DNA from: Priestia megaterium
GTDB taxonomy: Bacteria; Bacillota; Bacilli; Bacillales; Bacillaceae_H
NCBI GenBank assembly: GCA_008180335.1
Contig: VTEF01000006.1
Coordinates: forward strand, 253-64,252
Reading direction: 5' to 3'
DNA: 64,000 bases
The notes beneath the pieces were generated by a model. That model did no database searches, was not told the DNA's origin, and saw only the letters and a program-made list of their open reading frames with translations. Below are positions 1 through 13,638 of this stretch, piece by piece. A program made the position numbers and the translations under genes. The stretch's first letter is position 1. Every line of letters begins with the position of its first letter.

Positions 1-46
1 AACTCAGCAGCTGTTATCTAGTTTTGAGAGAATCATCTCAATCATG

Positions 47-162
<116 letters not shown>

Positions 163-168
163 TTTATT

Positions 169-200
169 AAAAGACTAGTCATTGAGACTAGTCTTTTTTG
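169..200 (+). terminator. Rho-independent terminator of the rRNA operon
   Basis: A 12-base arm AAAAGACTAGTC and its complement GACTAGTCTTTT enclose a five-base loop (ATTGA) and run into a T tract. It lies just after the 5S gene with no tRNA genes in between. Confidence 0.93.
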
Positions 201-275
201 TTATTATCATTAATTTATGTTAAACTATGGCGAGTTATTTTTTTCACTCACTATAAAATACCAGGAGGGTGTATT

Positions 276-473
276 TTGGCTAAAAAAAAGAAAGCTATGT
301 ATGAATTACAAGAAGATGAAACTATTATTGAATGCCTAGATCGAATGAAAAAAGATGGCTACACACCCGTTCGACGTATAGAAAAGCCAGTTTTTGAAGA
401 AAAAAAAATAAATGGAAAAATTGAATATGTTCCAGTACGTCAACAAATTGTTTTTGAAGGGAAATCACTCTAA
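276..473 (+). CDS. yebG: YebG, NETI-motif small protein
   Basis: A 65-residue basic protein. The start chosen is TTG at 276, because AGGAGGG at 264-270 sits six bases before it and the product then begins MAKKKKAMYELQ. The only upstream in-frame ATG lies beside the rRNA terminator and has no ribosome site. The sequence has the NETI-family block (here DETIIECLDRMKKDGY, then PVRRIEKPVF). In B. subtilis yebG lies directly upstream of purE, as here. Function is unknown; no membrane segment or enzyme motif is visible. Confidence 0.85.
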   Translation: MAKKKKAMYELQEDETIIECLDRMKKDGYTPVRRIEKPVFEEKKINGKIEYVPVRQQIVFEGKSL

Positions 474-515
474 ACACGAACATTAATAATTATAATATGA
501 TAAACATTCGATTTT
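472..515 (+). promoter_or_regulatory. Candidate pair of inverted PurR boxes upstream of purE
   Basis: CACGAACATT at 475-484 and AAACATTCG at 502-510 form an inverted pair whose CGAA/TTCG cores are 26 bases apart, immediately upstream of the purE -35. B. subtilis PurR binds such opposed boxes with a central CGAA and represses when PRPP is low. The match to the full box consensus is partial. Confidence 0.6.
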
Positions 516-519
516 TAGG

Positions 520-549
520 TTGACTTTTTTCCTTTAACACTGTTATTAT
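520..549 (+). promoter_or_regulatory. purE operon promoter
   Basis: TTGACT at 520-525 and TATTAT at 544-549 are separated by 18 bases, a good sigma-A pattern. The promoter sits between the PurR-like boxes and the guanine riboswitch, so initiation and elongation are controlled separately. Confidence 0.75.
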
Positions 550-572
550 TAAGTTGTCAATTGAGAGAAACG

Positions 573-648
573 AAACCTCATATAATAGCCGGGGATATGG
601 CCCGCAAGTTTCTACCCAATAACCGTAAATTATTGGACTATGAGGAGA
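573..648 (+). promoter_or_regulatory. Guanine-class purine riboswitch aptamer
   Basis: The purine aptamer is nearly consensus. P1 is CCTCATA paired with TATGAGG. P2 is GCCGGG with CCCGC around loop GATATGG. The P2-P3 joiner is AGTTTCTA. P3 is CCCAATA with TTATTGG around loop CCGTAAA. The P3-P1 joiner is ACTAT; the base that decides specificity is C638, which marks guanine/hypoxanthine rather than adenine. It controls the pur operon by transcription attenuation. Confidence 0.95.
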
Positions 649-705
649 GTACAGTTGCTTAGGTAATTCAGTGTGTGTTCTCTAAAAGAGAAACGTTAAT
701 ACATG

Positions 706-762
706 AAACCTAGGGTAGATGTGACTTTCCTTTAGTGAGTCATAGCTATCCTAGGTTTTTTT
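706..762 (+). terminator. Riboswitch expression-platform terminator
   Basis: AAACCTAGGGTAG at 706-718 pairs with CTATCCTAGGTTT at 746-758 (one G-T pair), with a smaller inner TGACT/AGTCA helix, and is followed by a T run to 762. It lies between the guanine aptamer and the purE start, so it is the off state of the switch. A small accessory hairpin, TTCTCT/AGAGAA, lies at 679-692. Confidence 0.9.
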
Positions 763-788
763 ATAAAGTGAAAAAGGGGCTTTTATTC

Positions 789-1277
789 ATGAACGTAAAA
801 GTTGCTGTTGTAATGGGAAGTCAATCAGATTGGGAAACGATGAAATATGCGTGTGATATTTTAGAGGAATTAAATATTGGATATGAAAAGAAGGTTGTTT
901 CAGCCCATAGAACGCCAGATTATATGTTTGAATATGCTGAATCTGCAAAAGAGAGAGGCATTCAAGTTATTATTGCTGGAGCAGGAGGAGCTGCTCACTT
1001 GCCTGGCATGATTGCAGCTAAAACAATTGTTCCTGTAATTGGAGTACCTGTAAAGTCGAGTAATTTAAATGGGATGGATTCATTGCTATCTATTGTCCAA
1101 ATGCCTGGTGGGGTTCCTGTCGCAACTGTGGCTATCGGAAAAGCAGGTTCGACAAATGCAGGCCTTTTAGCTGCTCAGATTTTGGCTACTCATGATGAAA
1201 GCTTAAGTGAAACGTTAGAAAAACGTAGAGAATCAATTAAAATATCTGTGCTAGAAAGTAGTGATCAGCTTGTCTAA
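789..1277 (+). CDS. purE: N5-carboxyaminoimidazole ribonucleotide mutase PurE
   Basis: A 162-residue class I PurE that moves the carboxyl of N5-CAIR to carbon to give CAIR. Visible motifs are GSQSDW at 10-15, SAHRTP at 38-43 (catalytic His40) and [12 protein letters not shown] from 63. The start at 789 has AAGGGG nine bases upstream and gives the usual family length; an in-frame upstream start at 735 lies inside the leader terminator. purK beside it confirms the bacterial two-step route. First gene of the pur operon; overlaps purK by 17 bases. Confidence 0.97.
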   Translation: MNVKVAVVMGSQSDWETMKYACDILEELNIGYEKKVVSAHRTPDYMFEYAESAKERGIQVIIAGAGGAAHLPGMIAAKTIVPVIGVPVKSSNLNGMDSLLSIVQMPGGVPVATVAIGKAGSTNAGLLAAQILATHDESLSETLEKRRESIKISVLESSDQLV

Positions 1278-2415
1278 TGTCATTATTCCTCCAGGTAAAA
1301 CAATAGGAATCGTGGGTGGCGGCCAGTTAGGTCGAATGATCGCACTTGCTGCGAAAGAAATGGGATATTATATAGCCGTACTTGATCTTACTGAACATTC
1401 ACCATGCGGTCAAGTAGCTGATATCGAAGTAATCGGCGCTTATGATGATGAAAAAGCAATTGAGCACCTAGCTTCAGTTTCGGATGTTATTACGTATGAA
1501 TTCGAAAATGTAGATGTTGAAATGATGAAAAGATTAGAAATGAACTGTCATGTACCACAAGGCAGTCATTTACTAGCTGTGACACAAAACCGTAAATTAG
1601 AAAAAGAAACAATTACTAAATTAGGATTGAAAGTCCCTGTGTATCACATTGTGAATACAACGGATGAACTTGATCAAGCAGTTGAAGCAATTGGCTATCC
1701 TTGTGTTGTAAAAACCTGTAGAGGTGGATATGACGGTAAAGGTCAAGTGCTAGTAAAAGGTCATAAAAATAAAGCTGAAGCTTATACACTCTTGTCTCAA
1801 GGAGAATGCATTGTTGAACAGTGGGTAAATTTAGATAAAGAAATATCAGTTATTGTTCATCGAAATGCTAAGGGCGAGACAGTTTGTTTACCGGTAGCTG
1901 AAAATATTCATCGCCATCATATTTTACATCAAACAATTGTACCAGCTCGGATTTTAGAAGGACAAAAAGAAAAAGCTATTCAGTATGCTCAAACAATTGC
2001 TAAAGGCTTAAATTTGATCGGCACGTTAGCAGTTGAAATGTTTTTAACAGTTGAAGGTGAACTTTACATTAACGAGTTAGCGCCTAGACCTCATAATTCT
2101 GGACATTTTTCAATGAATGCTTGTAATCTTTCACAATTTCAACAACATGTAAGAGCCATTTGTAACTGGCCGTTAACAGAACCGCTTTTATTAAAACCAG
2201 CTGTTATGGTTAACCTACTAGGTGAACATATTGAAGATACACTAGCAAAAATCGAATGTTTTGATAATGTTCATCTGCATTTGTACGGAAAAAAAGTTGC
2301 AAAAGAAAAGAGAAAAATGGGACATATTACTGTATTAGCTGATAAGATAGATGAGGCGATGATAAAAGCTGAATCGCTTGGAATTTGGGAAAGAACGGAG
2401 GAATTAACAACATGA
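1261..2415 (+). CDS. purK: N5-carboxyaminoimidazole ribonucleotide synthase PurK
   Basis: ATP-grasp ligase that makes N5-CAIR from AIR, bicarbonate and ATP. The N-terminus has [12 protein letters not shown], the middle has [10 protein letters not shown], and the C-terminal part has [12 protein letters not shown] with KMGHITVL near the end, all PurK hallmarks. 384 residues counting from GTG 1261. TTG at 1270 is an alternative start giving MSNVIIPPG, which aligns better with known PurK N-termini; neither has a strong ribosome site, as expected for translational coupling to purE. Its stop overlaps the purB start (ATGA). Confidence 0.96.
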   Translation: MISLSNVIIPPGKTIGIVGGGQLGRMIALAAKEMGYYIAVLDLTEHSPCGQVADIEVIGAYDDEKAIEHLASVSDVITYEFENVDVEMMKRLEMNCHVPQGSHLLAVTQNRKLEKETITKLGLKVPVYHIVNTTDELDQAVEAIGYPCVVKTCRGGYDGKGQVLVKGHKNKAEAYTLLSQGECIVEQWVNLDKEISVIVHRNAKGETVCLPVAENIHRHHILHQTIVPARILEGQKEKAIQYAQTIAKGLNLIGTLAVEMFLTVEGELYINELAPRPHNSGHFSMNACNLSQFQQHVRAICNWPLTEPLLLKPAVMVNLLGEHIEDTLAKIECFDNVHLHLYGKKVAKEKRKMGHITVLADKIDEAMIKAESLGIWERTEELTT

Positions 2416-3704
2416 TTGAACGTTACACTCGACCTGAGATGGCAGCAATCTGGACAGAAGAAAACCGATTTAAAGCATGGCTAGAAGTAGAAATTTTAGC
2501 ATGTGAAGCGTGGTCTGAATTAGGACATATTCCAAAAGAAGACGTTGCGTTAATACGTCAAAATGCTTCATTTAATATTGATCGTATTAAAGAGATTGAG
2601 GAAGAAACACGACATGATGTCGTAGCATTTACACGTGCGGTTTCAGAAACACTAGGTGAAGAACGTAAATGGGTTCATTATGGACTGACTTCAACGGATG
2701 TTGTAGATACAGCTCTATCTTATTTATTAAAACAAGCAAATGAAATTTTAATTAAAGATGTGGAGCGTTTTGTTGCTGTTTTAAAAGAAAAAGCTCAAGA
2801 ACATAAATATACGGTTATGATGGGGCGTACGCACGGGGTACATGCAGAACCAACTACTTTTGGATTGAAAATGGGTTTATGGTATGAAGAGATGAAACGA
2901 AACTTAGAGCGCCTTAAGCGTGCTGCAGCTGAAGTTGAGTTTGGTAAAATGTCAGGAGCTGTAGGAACATTTGCAAACATTGATCCATTCGTTGAAAAAT
3001 ATGTTTGTGAAAAATTAGGTATTCAACCTGCACCAATTTCAACACAAACGTTACAGCGTGATCGTCATGCGCACTACATGTCTGTACTTGCGTTAATTGC
3101 AACGTCAATTGAGAAATTTGCTGTGGAAGTTCGTGGATTGCAAAAAAGTGAAACGCGTGAAGTAGAAGAGTATTTTGCTAAAGGACAAAAAGGTTCATCA
3201 GCAATGCCTCATAAGCGTAACCCAATTGGATCTGAGAACGTAACAGGTTTAGCAAGGCTTATTCGTGGCTACATGGTTACTGCGTATGACAATGTACCAC
3301 TTTGGCATGAGCGTGATATTTCTCACTCATCAGCAGAGCGCGTCATTTTGCCAGATGCTACAATTGCTCTGAATTATATGTTAAACCGCTTTGCTACTAT
3401 TGTGAAAAACTTAACGGTCTTCCCTGATAACATGAAGCGTAATATGGATCGCACATTAGGCCTTATTTATTCACAACGTGTACTATTAACGTTAATTAAC
3501 AAAGGTATGGTACGCGAAGAAGCATATGATTTAGTACAGCCAAAAGCAATGGAAGCATGGGAAACTCAAGTTCCATTCCGTTCTTTAATTGAGGGTGAAG
3601 AACGTATTACTCGTCACCTATCACCTGAAGAAATTGAAGATTGCTTCGATCATAAACACCATTTAAAAAATGTAGATATGATTTTTGAGCGTTTAGGTCT
3701 TTAA
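2412..3704 (+). CDS. purB: Adenylosuccinate lyase PurB
   Basis: 430 residues, the normal length for Bacillus PurB. It splits SAICAR to AICAR in IMP synthesis and adenylosuccinate to AMP, releasing fumarate. The fumarase/aspartase-superfamily signature [10 protein letters not shown] lies at 262-271, with the catalytic flexible loop serine in it; [11 protein letters not shown] and GRTHG form the other active-site blocks. The start at 2412 has GGAGG at 2398-2402 and overlaps the purK stop, which indicates coupled translation. Confidence 0.97.
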   Translation: MIERYTRPEMAAIWTEENRFKAWLEVEILACEAWSELGHIPKEDVALIRQNASFNIDRIKEIEEETRHDVVAFTRAVSETLGEERKWVHYGLTSTDVVDTALSYLLKQANEILIKDVERFVAVLKEKAQEHKYTVMMGRTHGVHAEPTTFGLKMGLWYEEMKRNLERLKRAAAEVEFGKMSGAVGTFANIDPFVEKYVCEKLGIQPAPISTQTLQRDRHAHYMSVLALIATSIEKFAVEVRGLQKSETREVEEYFAKGQKGSSAMPHKRNPIGSENVTGLARLIRGYMVTAYDNVPLWHERDISHSSAERVILPDATIALNYMLNRFATIVKNLTVFPDNMKRNMDRTLGLIYSQRVLLTLINKGMVREEAYDLVQPKAMEAWETQVPFRSLIEGEERITRHLSPEEIEDCFDHKHHLKNVDMIFERLGL

Positions 3705-3707
3705 CAA

Positions 3708-3736
3708 ATAAAGGCAAGGCATGACCTTGCCTTTAT
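3708..3736 (+). terminator. Intra-operon hairpin between purB and purC
   Basis: ATAAAGGCAAGG (3708-3719) and CCTTGCCTTTAT (3725-3736) make a perfect 12-bp stem with a five-base loop. The following tail (CTAACAC) is not T-rich, so a partial terminator or an mRNA-processing or stability element fits better than a full stop. No promoter is obvious between it and purC. Confidence 0.5.
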
Positions 3737-3779
3737 CTAACACTTAGTATCGGAATATTCTGTGTATAGGGGTGGCATC

Positions 3780-4487
3780 ATGCAAAAACAAGAGTTACTT
3801 TATGAAGGCAAAGCTAAAAAGATTTATGCAACTGATGAACAAGACATATTATGGATTGCATATAAGAATGAAGCTACTGCATTTAACGGGCAGAAAAAAG
3901 CGGAAATTAGCGGAAAAGCAGAGTTAAATAATAAGATTAGCAGTTTACTATTTTCAATGTTGCATGAACAAGGGATTTTAACTCATTTTGTAAAACAAAT
4001 TTCTGGTTACGAGCAAGCCGTTAAGAGAGTAGAGATTGTTCCACTCGAAGTTGTTGTACGTAATGCCACAGCCGGTAGTTTAGCAAAACGAATTGGTGTA
4101 GAAGAAGGCATTGCATTTGAAGAACCAATTGTAGAACTTTACTACAAAGATGATGAGCTTGGTGATCCATTAATTCTTGCAGAACATGCCATTTTTCTAA
4201 AAATAGCTACACGGGAAGAAATTGATAGCTTAAAGCAGCAAGCATTACAAATCAATGATGTATTATCGAAATTTTTCAAAGAAAAAGATATCTTCTTAGT
4301 CGATTTTAAATTAGAATTTGGTCGAACAAGCACAGGAGATATTATTTTAGCAGATGAAATCTCACCGGATACTTGCCGTTTTTGGGATGTTCATACAAAT
4401 GAAAAGCTTGATAAGGATGTATTTCGCCGTGACTTAGGCGGTTTAACAGAAGCATATGAAAAAATCTTACAGCGAATCGGAGGATAA
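3780..4487 (+). CDS. purC: Phosphoribosylaminoimidazole-succinocarboxamide synthase PurC
   Basis: 235 residues; joins CAIR and aspartate to SAICAR with ATP. Visible family motifs are LLYEGKAKKIY at the N-terminus, the central VRNATAGSLAKR block, and DEISPDTCRFWD in the C-terminal half. ATG 3780 is chosen because GGGGTGG lies just upstream and the product then begins MQKQELLYEGKAK; a longer in-frame start six codons upstream has no ribosome site. First gene after the intra-operon hairpin. Confidence 0.96.
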   Translation: MQKQELLYEGKAKKIYATDEQDILWIAYKNEATAFNGQKKAEISGKAELNNKISSLLFSMLHEQGILTHFVKQISGYEQAVKRVEIVPLEVVVRNATAGSLAKRIGVEEGIAFEEPIVELYYKDDELGDPLILAEHAIFLKIATREEIDSLKQQALQINDVLSKFFKEKDIFLVDFKLEFGRTSTGDIILADEISPDTCRFWDVHTNEKLDKDVFRRDLGGLTEAYEKILQRIGG

Positions 4488-4494
4488 CCTAACC

Positions 4495-4746
4495 ATGTAT
4501 AAAGTAAAAGTATTTGTCACATTAAGAGAAAGCGTATTAGATCCGCAAGGCGTAGCCGTCAAAAACTCATTGCATCGCATGTCTTATGAAGAAGTACAAG
4601 AAGTGCGCATTGGTAAATTTTTAGAATTAACTGTTGATACAACAGATGCTTTAGATGAGCGCGTAAAAGAAATGTGTGAAAAACTTTTAGTTAATACCGT
4701 AATTGAAGACTATCGTTATGAGGTTGAGGAGGTTGTCGTACAGTGA
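4495..4746 (+). CDS. purS: PurS subunit of FGAM synthase
   Basis: 83-residue small subunit of the three-part formylglycinamidine ribonucleotide synthase PurSQL. It dimerises and bridges PurQ and PurL so that ammonia can pass. The protein begins [19 protein letters not shown], a typical PurS start. ATG 4495 has GGAGG at 4480-4484, inside the end of purC. The stop overlaps the purQ GTG start (GTGA), matching the need for equal amounts of the subunits. Confidence 0.96.
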   Translation: MYKVKVFVTLRESVLDPQGVAVKNSLHRMSYEEVQEVRIGKFLELTVDTTDALDERVKEMCEKLLVNTVIEDYRYEVEEVVVQ

Positions 4747-5429
4747 GGTTTGCTGTAATTGTGTTCCCAGGATCAAATTGTGATGTAGACATGTACCATG
4801 CCATTAAAGATGAGCTCGGTCAAGAAGTAGAATATGTTTGGCATGACACAGAATCATTAGATGAGTATGACGGTATTCTTTTACCTGGTGGTTTTTCATA
4901 TGGTGACTATTTACGTTCAGGTGCAATTGCCCGTTTTTCAAATGTGATGGAAGCTGTTAAAAAAGCAGCTTATGAAGGCAAACCAGTATTAGGTGTATGC
5001 AACGGCTTTCAAATTTTATTAGAAGCAGGGCTTTTGCCAGGAGCAATGCGTCGTAACGAAAACCTAAAATTTATTTGCAAGACTGTAAACTTAAAGGTAG
5101 CAAATAATGAAACGATGTTTACAAATGCTTACAGCAAAGACGAAGTCATTTCAATTCCGGTTGCACACGGTGAAGGAAATTACTATTGTGATGAGCAAAC
5201 GTTACAAAAATTGATTGAGAATAATCAAATTCTGTTCCAATATGCAGGTGAAAATCCAAACGGCAGTCTTCAAAACATTGCAGGGATTACAAATGAGAAA
5301 GGCAACGTATTAGGTATGATGCCTCATCCAGAAAGAGCAGTAAGTGATCTTTTAGGTAGCGCTGACGGACTTAAATTATTTCAATCAATCGTAAAGCAGT
5401 GGAGGGAACAAAATGTCGTTACTTCTTGA
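4743..5429 (+). CDS. purQ: PurQ glutaminase subunit of FGAM synthase
   Basis: 228-residue class I glutamine amidotransferase that supplies ammonia to PurL. The nucleophile elbow is GVCNGFQ (Cys in the middle) and the His-Glu pair is in MMPHPERA near the C-terminus. It starts at GTG 4743, with GAGGAGG at 4726-4732 inside purS, and overlaps purL by 17 bases. This separate-subunit arrangement is normal for Gram-positive bacteria, unlike the fused PurL of enterobacteria. Confidence 0.96.
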   Translation: MRFAVIVFPGSNCDVDMYHAIKDELGQEVEYVWHDTESLDEYDGILLPGGFSYGDYLRSGAIARFSNVMEAVKKAAYEGKPVLGVCNGFQILLEAGLLPGAMRRNENLKFICKTVNLKVANNETMFTNAYSKDEVISIPVAHGEGNYYCDEQTLQKLIENNQILFQYAGENPNGSLQNIAGITNEKGNVLGMMPHPERAVSDLLGSADGLKLFQSIVKQWREQNVVTS

Positions 5430-7632
5430 ACCAAATGTAGAGCAAATTAAAGAACAAAAGTTATATAGAGAAATGGGATTAACAGACGAAGAGTTTGCTA
5501 ATATTGAAAAGTTACTTGGCCGTATTCCAAACTACACAGAAACAGGTCTTTTTTCAGTCATGTGGTCAGAGCACTGCAGTTATAAGAATTCAAAACCTGT
5601 ATTGAAAAAATTCCCAATCACTGGTGAAAAAGTGCTTCAAGGACCTGGTGAAGGAGCGGGGATTGTTGATATTGGAGATAACCAAGCTGTTGTATTTAAA
5701 ATTGAAAGTCACAACCACCCTTCAGCTATTGAGCCGTATCAAGGAGCAGCGACTGGAGTTGGCGGTATTATTCGTGACGTCTTTTCAATGGGAGCAAGAC
5801 CAATTGCTTTGTTAAACTCTTTACGTTTTGGCGAATTAACATCGCCAAAAGTTCGTCATTTGTTTGAGGAAGTAGTAGCAGGTATCGCAGGTTATGGCAA
5901 CTGCGTTGGAATTCCAACAGTGGGTGGAGAAATTCAATTTGAACCTTCTTATGAAGGAAACCCTCTTGTAAATGCAATGTGTGTAGGGTTAATTAACCAT
6001 GAAGATATTCAAAAAGGGCAAGCAAAAGGAATCGGAAACACAGTTATGTATGTAGGGGCAAAAACAGGTCGTGATGGTATTCATGGTGCGACTTTTGCTT
6101 CTGAAGAGCTATCTGATCAATCAGATGAAAAACGTCCGGCAGTTCAAGTAGGAGATCCGTTTATGGAAAAGCTTTTACTTGAAGCATGTTTAGAGCTAAT
6201 CAAATGTGATGCATTAGTTGGTATTCAAGATATGGGAGCTGCTGGTTTAACAAGTTCATCAGCTGAAATGGCAAGTAAAGCAGGATCAGGTATTGAAATG
6301 AATCTAGATCTTGTGCCACAGCGTGAAACGGGTATGACTCCTTACGAAATGATGTTATCTGAATCTCAAGAACGCATGCTAATTGTTGTAGAAAAAGGCC
6401 GTGAAAATGAAATCATTGAAATTGTTGAAAAGTATGGTTTAGAGGCAGTTGCAGTCGGTCGGGTAACAAATGATAAAAAGCTTCGTTTAACTCATAAAGG
6501 AGAAGTTGTAGCAGATGTTCCAGTTGATGCACTAGCAGAAGATGCACCAGTGTATTATAAACCATCGCAAGAACCGGCTTATTACCGTGAGTTCCAACAG
6601 CAGCCAGCTTATGTTCCGACAATTGATAACCATAGTGAGATGTTAGTAACGCTTTTGAAGCAGCCAACGATTGCAAACAAAGAATGGGTATATAATCAAT
6701 ATGATTATCAAGTACGCACTAATACAGTTGTCACACCAGGATCTGATGCAGCGGTTGTTCGTGTTCGTGATACAAATAAAGCGTTAGCGATGACGACAGA
6801 TTGTAATTCCCGTTATCTATACTTAGATCCTGAAGTCGGCGGCCGTATTGCCGTAGCAGAAGCAGCGCGTAACCTTGTATGTTCTGGAGCGCAGCCACTT
6901 GCAATCACTGACTGCTTAAATTTCGGTAACCCAGAGAAGCCAGAAATTTTTTGGCAAATTGAAAAAGCAACAGACGGTATGAGCGATGCTTGTCGTCAAT
7001 TATCTACGCCAGTTATTGGCGGTAACGTTTCTCTTTATAATGAAACAAATGGAGAAGCCATTTACCCTACGCCCGTTATTGGGATGGTTGGTCTAATTGA
7101 AGATCTTGCACATATCACAACGCAACATGCAAAACAAAAAGAAGATTTAGTATATGTCATCGGAGAAGCAAAGCCAGAATTCGCTGGTAGTGAACTTCAA
7201 AAAGTATTAGAAGGATCAATCTTTGGTAAGTCACCTGAATTAGATTTAGCTATTGAGCAGACACGCCAAAAACAATTACTAGAAGCTATTCAAGCAGGAG
7301 TTATTCAATCAGCCCACGACATTGCAGAAGGCGGATTTGCTGTTGCATTAGCAGAGAAAGTAATGAACAGCAGCGGTTTAGGTGTAAATGTAACAGTCAC
7401 AGGTGATGCGACAACAGCATTATTTAGTGAAACACAATCACGTTTTATTATGACAGTTTCACCTGACAACAAAGCTGCATTTGAATCAATTGTCAAAGAT
7501 GCTACATTGGTTGGGCATGTGACGGAAGATGCAACCTTGACTATTAAAAACGAAGAACATGTACTTCTTCAATTAGCAGTTGAAGAACTAACAACAGCTT
7601 GGAAAGGAGCTATTCCATGCTTGCTGAAATAA
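5413..7632 (+). CDS. purL: PurL synthase subunit of FGAM synthase
   Basis: 739-residue small-type PurL, an ATP-dependent enzyme that converts FGAR to FGAM using ammonia from PurQ. It has two AIRS-like halves. Clear blocks are [33 protein letters not shown] and [18 protein letters not shown] in the first half, and [31 protein letters not shown] and SAHDIAEGG in the second. The start has GGAGGG ten bases upstream inside purQ. It overlaps purF by 16 bases. Confidence 0.97.
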   Translation: MSLLLEPNVEQIKEQKLYREMGLTDEEFANIEKLLGRIPNYTETGLFSVMWSEHCSYKNSKPVLKKFPITGEKVLQGPGEGAGIVDIGDNQAVVFKIESHNHPSAIEPYQGAATGVGGIIRDVFSMGARPIALLNSLRFGELTSPKVRHLFEEVVAGIAGYGNCVGIPTVGGEIQFEPSYEGNPLVNAMCVGLINHEDIQKGQAKGIGNTVMYVGAKTGRDGIHGATFASEELSDQSDEKRPAVQVGDPFMEKLLLEACLELIKCDALVGIQDMGAAGLTSSSAEMASKAGSGIEMNLDLVPQRETGMTPYEMMLSESQERMLIVVEKGRENEIIEIVEKYGLEAVAVGRVTNDKKLRLTHKGEVVADVPVDALAEDAPVYYKPSQEPAYYREFQQQPAYVPTIDNHSEMLVTLLKQPTIANKEWVYNQYDYQVRTNTVVTPGSDAAVVRVRDTNKALAMTTDCNSRYLYLDPEVGGRIAVAEAARNLVCSGAQPLAITDCLNFGNPEKPEIFWQIEKATDGMSDACRQLSTPVIGGNVSLYNETNGEAIYPTPVIGMVGLIEDLAHITTQHAKQKEDLVYVIGEAKPEFAGSELQKVLEGSIFGKSPELDLAIEQTRQKQLLEAIQAGVIQSAHDIAEGGFAVALAEKVMNSSGLGVNVTVTGDATTALFSETQSRFIMTVSPDNKAAFESIVKDATLVGHVTEDATLTIKNEEHVLLQLAVEELTTAWKGAIPCLLK

Positions 7633-9032
7633 AAGGCTTAAACGAGGAATGTGGCGTATTCGGTGTTTGGGGGCATGAAAATGCCAGCCAAATTGCATAT
7701 TATGGTTTGCATAGCCTGCAGCATCGCGGACAAGAAGGTGCTGGAATTGCTGTAACAGAGGGTAAAAAAGTCACGGTTGTGAAAGGTGTCGGCCTTGTGA
7801 ATGAAGTGTTTGGCAAAGGTGAGTTAGAGCAATTAAAAGGTAAAGCAGCAATTGGGCATGTTCGTTATGCAACAGCTGGAGGCGGAGGGTTTGAAAACGT
7901 TCAGCCCCTCCATTTCCGCTCTCATAGCGGAAGTATTGCGTTAGCGCATAACGGGAATCTTGTAAATGCCAATGCATTAAAACATCAATTAGAAAACCAA
8001 GGCAGTATTTTTCAGTCCACTTCTGATACGGAAGTATTAGCACACTTAATTAAACGAAGCGGTTATGCGGATATGAAAGATAAAGTTAAAAACGCATTGT
8101 CCATGGTAAAAGGTGCTTACGCGTTTGTCATCTTAACAGAAGAGGCAATGATGGTTGCCCTTGATCCGAATGGTTTGCGCCCGTTATCGATTGGGCGCCT
8201 TGGAGAAGCATATGTTGTAGCATCTGAAACGTGTGCGTTTGACATTGTAGGAGCTGTTCATGAGCGTGATGTAGAGCCAGGTGAGATGTTAATCATTGAT
8301 GATAATGGAATGCGATCTGAGCGTTTTACACTTAATGTAAACCGTGCGATTTGCAGCATGGAATATATTTATTTTTCAAGACCAGACAGCAACATTGATG
8401 GAATTAACGTGCATTCTGCTCGTAAAAATTTAGGCAAACAATTAGCGATTGAGTCTCCAATTGAAGCGGATGTCGTAACAGGAGTACCGGATTCAAGCAT
8501 TTCCGCGGCTATCGGATATGCAGAGCAATCAGGTATTCCATATGAGCTTGGCCTTATTAAAAACCGGTATGTTGGCCGGACCTTTATTCAACCATCTCAA
8601 GAGCTTCGTGAACAAGGTGTAAAAATGAAATTATCACCTGTGCGTAAAATTGTTGAAGGTAAACGTGTAGTGATGGTTGATGATTCGATTGTTCGCGGTA
8701 CAACAAGCCGCCGCATCGTGCGTATGTTGCGTGAAGCAGGGGCAACGGAAGTGCATGTGCGCATCAGTTCACCACCGATTAAAAATCCATGTTTTTACGG
8801 GATTGATACGTCCTCTTCATCTGAATTAATTGCAGCTACTCGTTCAGTAGAGGAAATTCGCGAATTAATTGAAGCCGATTCTTTAGTCTTTTTAAGCAAT
8901 GAAGGCTTAGTTAATGCAATTGGCAGACAGTATGAAGGGAACGGCGGGCAGTGTATGGCATGTTTTACTGGAAACTATCCTACTGAAATTTATCCAGATA
9001 CTGTACACCCACATGAAAAGGTAACGTGTTAG
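7617..9032 (+). CDS. purF: Glutamine PRPP amidotransferase PurF
   Basis: 471-residue first enzyme of the pathway, PRPP plus glutamine to phosphoribosylamine. ATG 7617 gives an 11-residue propeptide [11 protein letters not shown] before Cys12, the N-terminal catalytic nucleophile, exactly as in B. subtilis PurF. The PRPP loop is [12 protein letters not shown]. Cysteines in ICSMEY, NPCFYG and QCMACF are placed to bind the [4Fe-4S] cluster of the Bacillus-type enzyme, which makes it oxygen-sensitive. Feedback by purine nucleotides is known for the family. GGAG lies 10 bases before the start, within purL. Confidence 0.97.
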   Translation: MLAEIKGLNEECGVFGVWGHENASQIAYYGLHSLQHRGQEGAGIAVTEGKKVTVVKGVGLVNEVFGKGELEQLKGKAAIGHVRYATAGGGGFENVQPLHFRSHSGSIALAHNGNLVNANALKHQLENQGSIFQSTSDTEVLAHLIKRSGYADMKDKVKNALSMVKGAYAFVILTEEAMMVALDPNGLRPLSIGRLGEAYVVASETCAFDIVGAVHERDVEPGEMLIIDDNGMRSERFTLNVNRAICSMEYIYFSRPDSNIDGINVHSARKNLGKQLAIESPIEADVVTGVPDSSISAAIGYAEQSGIPYELGLIKNRYVGRTFIQPSQELREQGVKMKLSPVRKIVEGKRVVMVDDSIVRGTTSRRIVRMLREAGATEVHVRISSPPIKNPCFYGIDTSSSSELIAATRSVEEIRELIEADSLVFLSNEGLVNAIGRQYEGNGGQCMACFTGNYPTEIYPDTVHPHEKVTC

Positions 9033-9057
9033 TTTTAATGTGAAAAGGAGTGACGAC

Positions 9058-10095
9058 ATGTCATATTCATATAAACAAGCAGGAGTCGACTTAGAAGCAG
9101 GATATGAGGCTGTTTCACGTATTAAAAAGCATGTAAAACGAACTGAACGTGCAGGCGTAATGGGAACAGTTGGTGGCTTTGGAGGCATGTTTGATTTATC
9201 AACATTGCAATTAAAAGAGCCTGTTCTTGTGTCCGGAACTGACGGTGTAGGGACTAAATTAAAGCTTGCATTTCAAATGGATAAGCATGATACAATCGGG
9301 ATTGATGCTGTGGCAATGTGTGTAAATGATGTCTTGGCCCAAGGTGCTGAACCTCTTTACTTCTTAGATTATATTGCTTGTGGAAAAGCGGTGCCTGAAA
9401 AAATTGAATCGATTGTCAAAGGGATTGCAGATGGCTGTGAGCAGTCAAAATGTGCACTAATTGGTGGAGAAACAGCAGAAATGCCAGGCTTATATGAAGA
9501 AGATGAATATGACCTTGCAGGATTTACAGTTGGGGCAGTAGAAAAGTCCAAAATCATTACAGGTGAGCATATTGAAGCAGGCGATCTATTAGTCGGTATT
9601 TCTTCAAGTGGAATTCACAGTAATGGTTATTCCCTTGTCCGGAAAATTATTGAGGATGAGAAGTTAAACTTACATGAAACGTATGAAGGCTTTGAATCAA
9701 AGCTTGGTATTGAATTATTAACACCGACAAAGATTTATGTAAGATCTGTATTAAAGGCGCTTAAAACTGCAACAGTTGCAGGAATGGCTCACATTACAGG
9801 CGGAGGATTTGTTGAAAATCTACCACGTATGTTACCAGAAGGTTTAGGGGTAGAAATTGATTACGGTTCATGGCCAATTCCTTACGTCTTTGATTTCCTT
9901 GAAGAAAAAGGGAAATTAGCCCGAAAAGAAATGTTTGAAGTATTTAATATGGGCATCGGGTTTGTATTAGCTGTGAAGCCTGAAGAAATGCACCGTGTGA
10001 TTGAAGCGATTGAAAGTGAAGGCGAAAAGGCGTTTATCATCGGTCGGGTAAAAGCTGGAGCAGGAGTTGAGTTTGCTGGAGGGACGTTTGCATGA
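9058..10095 (+). CDS. purM: Phosphoribosylformylglycinamidine cyclo-ligase PurM
   Basis: 345-residue AIR synthetase that closes the imidazole ring from FGAM with ATP. Begins [15 protein letters not shown]; the AIRS-family blocks [35 protein letters not shown] and [14 protein letters not shown] are all present. ATG 9058 has AAGGAG eight bases upstream and gives the standard length. Its TGA stop overlaps the purN ATG. Confidence 0.97.
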   Translation: MSYSYKQAGVDLEAGYEAVSRIKKHVKRTERAGVMGTVGGFGGMFDLSTLQLKEPVLVSGTDGVGTKLKLAFQMDKHDTIGIDAVAMCVNDVLAQGAEPLYFLDYIACGKAVPEKIESIVKGIADGCEQSKCALIGGETAEMPGLYEEDEYDLAGFTVGAVEKSKIITGEHIEAGDLLVGISSSGIHSNGYSLVRKIIEDEKLNLHETYEGFESKLGIELLTPTKIYVRSVLKALKTATVAGMAHITGGGFVENLPRMLPEGLGVEIDYGSWPIPYVFDFLEEKGKLARKEMFEVFNMGIGFVLAVKPEEMHRVIEAIESEGEKAFIIGRVKAGAGVEFAGGTFA

Positions 10096-10676
10096 TCAAC
10101 ATGGCTGTCTTTGCTTCAGGAAATGGAAGCAACTTTCAATCGATTTATGAAGCAACAAAGTCCGGTCGATTAAAAGCGAATATTGCTCTTGTTGTTTGTA
10201 ATAAACCAGATGCATATGTAATTGAACGAGCAAAGGCATGTGAAATACCATGCTTTGTTTGTTCGCCTAAAAACTTTTCAAGTAAAGAAGATTATGAAAA
10301 AGCTATTTTACAAGAATTAGAGAAAGCAGGAGTAGAATTTCTTGTGTTGGCTGGTTATATGCGTCTAGTAGGGCCTACGCTTTTACAACCTTATAAAAAT
10401 CGGATTGTGAATATTCACCCATCTCTTTTACCTGCTTTTCCTGGTATCGATGCAATCGGTCAAGCATTTAATGCAGGAGTTAAAGTAATTGGAATCACCG
10501 TTCATTTTGTTGATGAAGGAATGGATACAGGACCGATTATCGATCAACAGGCTATTCGAATTGAAGATGAAGATACGAGAGAAACGATAGAACAGCGGAT
10601 TCATGAAATTGAACATAGATTTTATCCACTCGTACTAAATAAGTTATTTGGACAATTAGTTAGAGATCGAGGATAA
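10092..10676 (+). CDS. purN: Phosphoribosylglycinamide formyltransferase PurN
   Basis: 194-residue folate-dependent GAR transformylase. Motifs are [11 protein letters not shown] at the phosphate-binding N-terminus, [19 protein letters not shown] with the catalytic Asn and His, and [10 protein letters not shown] with the catalytic Asp. The start overlaps the purM stop (ATGA); an in-frame ATG at 10101 would shorten it by three residues. No folate-independent purT is seen in the operon. Confidence 0.96.
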   Translation: MINMAVFASGNGSNFQSIYEATKSGRLKANIALVVCNKPDAYVIERAKACEIPCFVCSPKNFSSKEDYEKAILQELEKAGVEFLVLAGYMRLVGPTLLQPYKNRIVNIHPSLLPAFPGIDAIGQAFNAGVKVIGITVHFVDEGMDTGPIIDQQAIRIEDEDTRETIEQRIHEIEHRFYPLVLNKLFGQLVRDRG

Positions 10677-10702
10677 AAGGGCATTATTTCCCGAAAAATG
10701 TT

Positions 10703-10730
10703 TTGTCAATTTACTATGGTAATGTAGTAA
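10703..10730 (+). promoter_or_regulatory. Possible internal promoter before purH
   Basis: The 102-base gap between purN and purH is the largest in the second half of the operon. It holds TTGTCA at 10703-10708 and TAGTAA at 10725-10730 with 16 bases between. The match is modest. It could give separate expression of purHD. Confidence 0.3.
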
Positions 10731-10778
10731 TAAATAAAAGATTCTGCACGAAAGATTGGATCAGGAGGAGTTTACGAA

Positions 10779-13603
<2,825 letters not shown>

Positions 13604-13605
<2 letters not shown>

Positions 13606-13632
13606 AAAGAAGAGCATGTGCTCTTCTTTTTG
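13604..13632 (+). terminator. Terminator of the purine operon
   Basis: AAAAAGAAGAGCA and TGCTCTTCTTTTT form a 13-bp stem that starts within the purD stop codon and ends in a T tract. Its symmetry lets it also serve the convergent DUF2892 gene. Confidence 0.92.
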
Positions 13633-13638
13633 TTTTAG

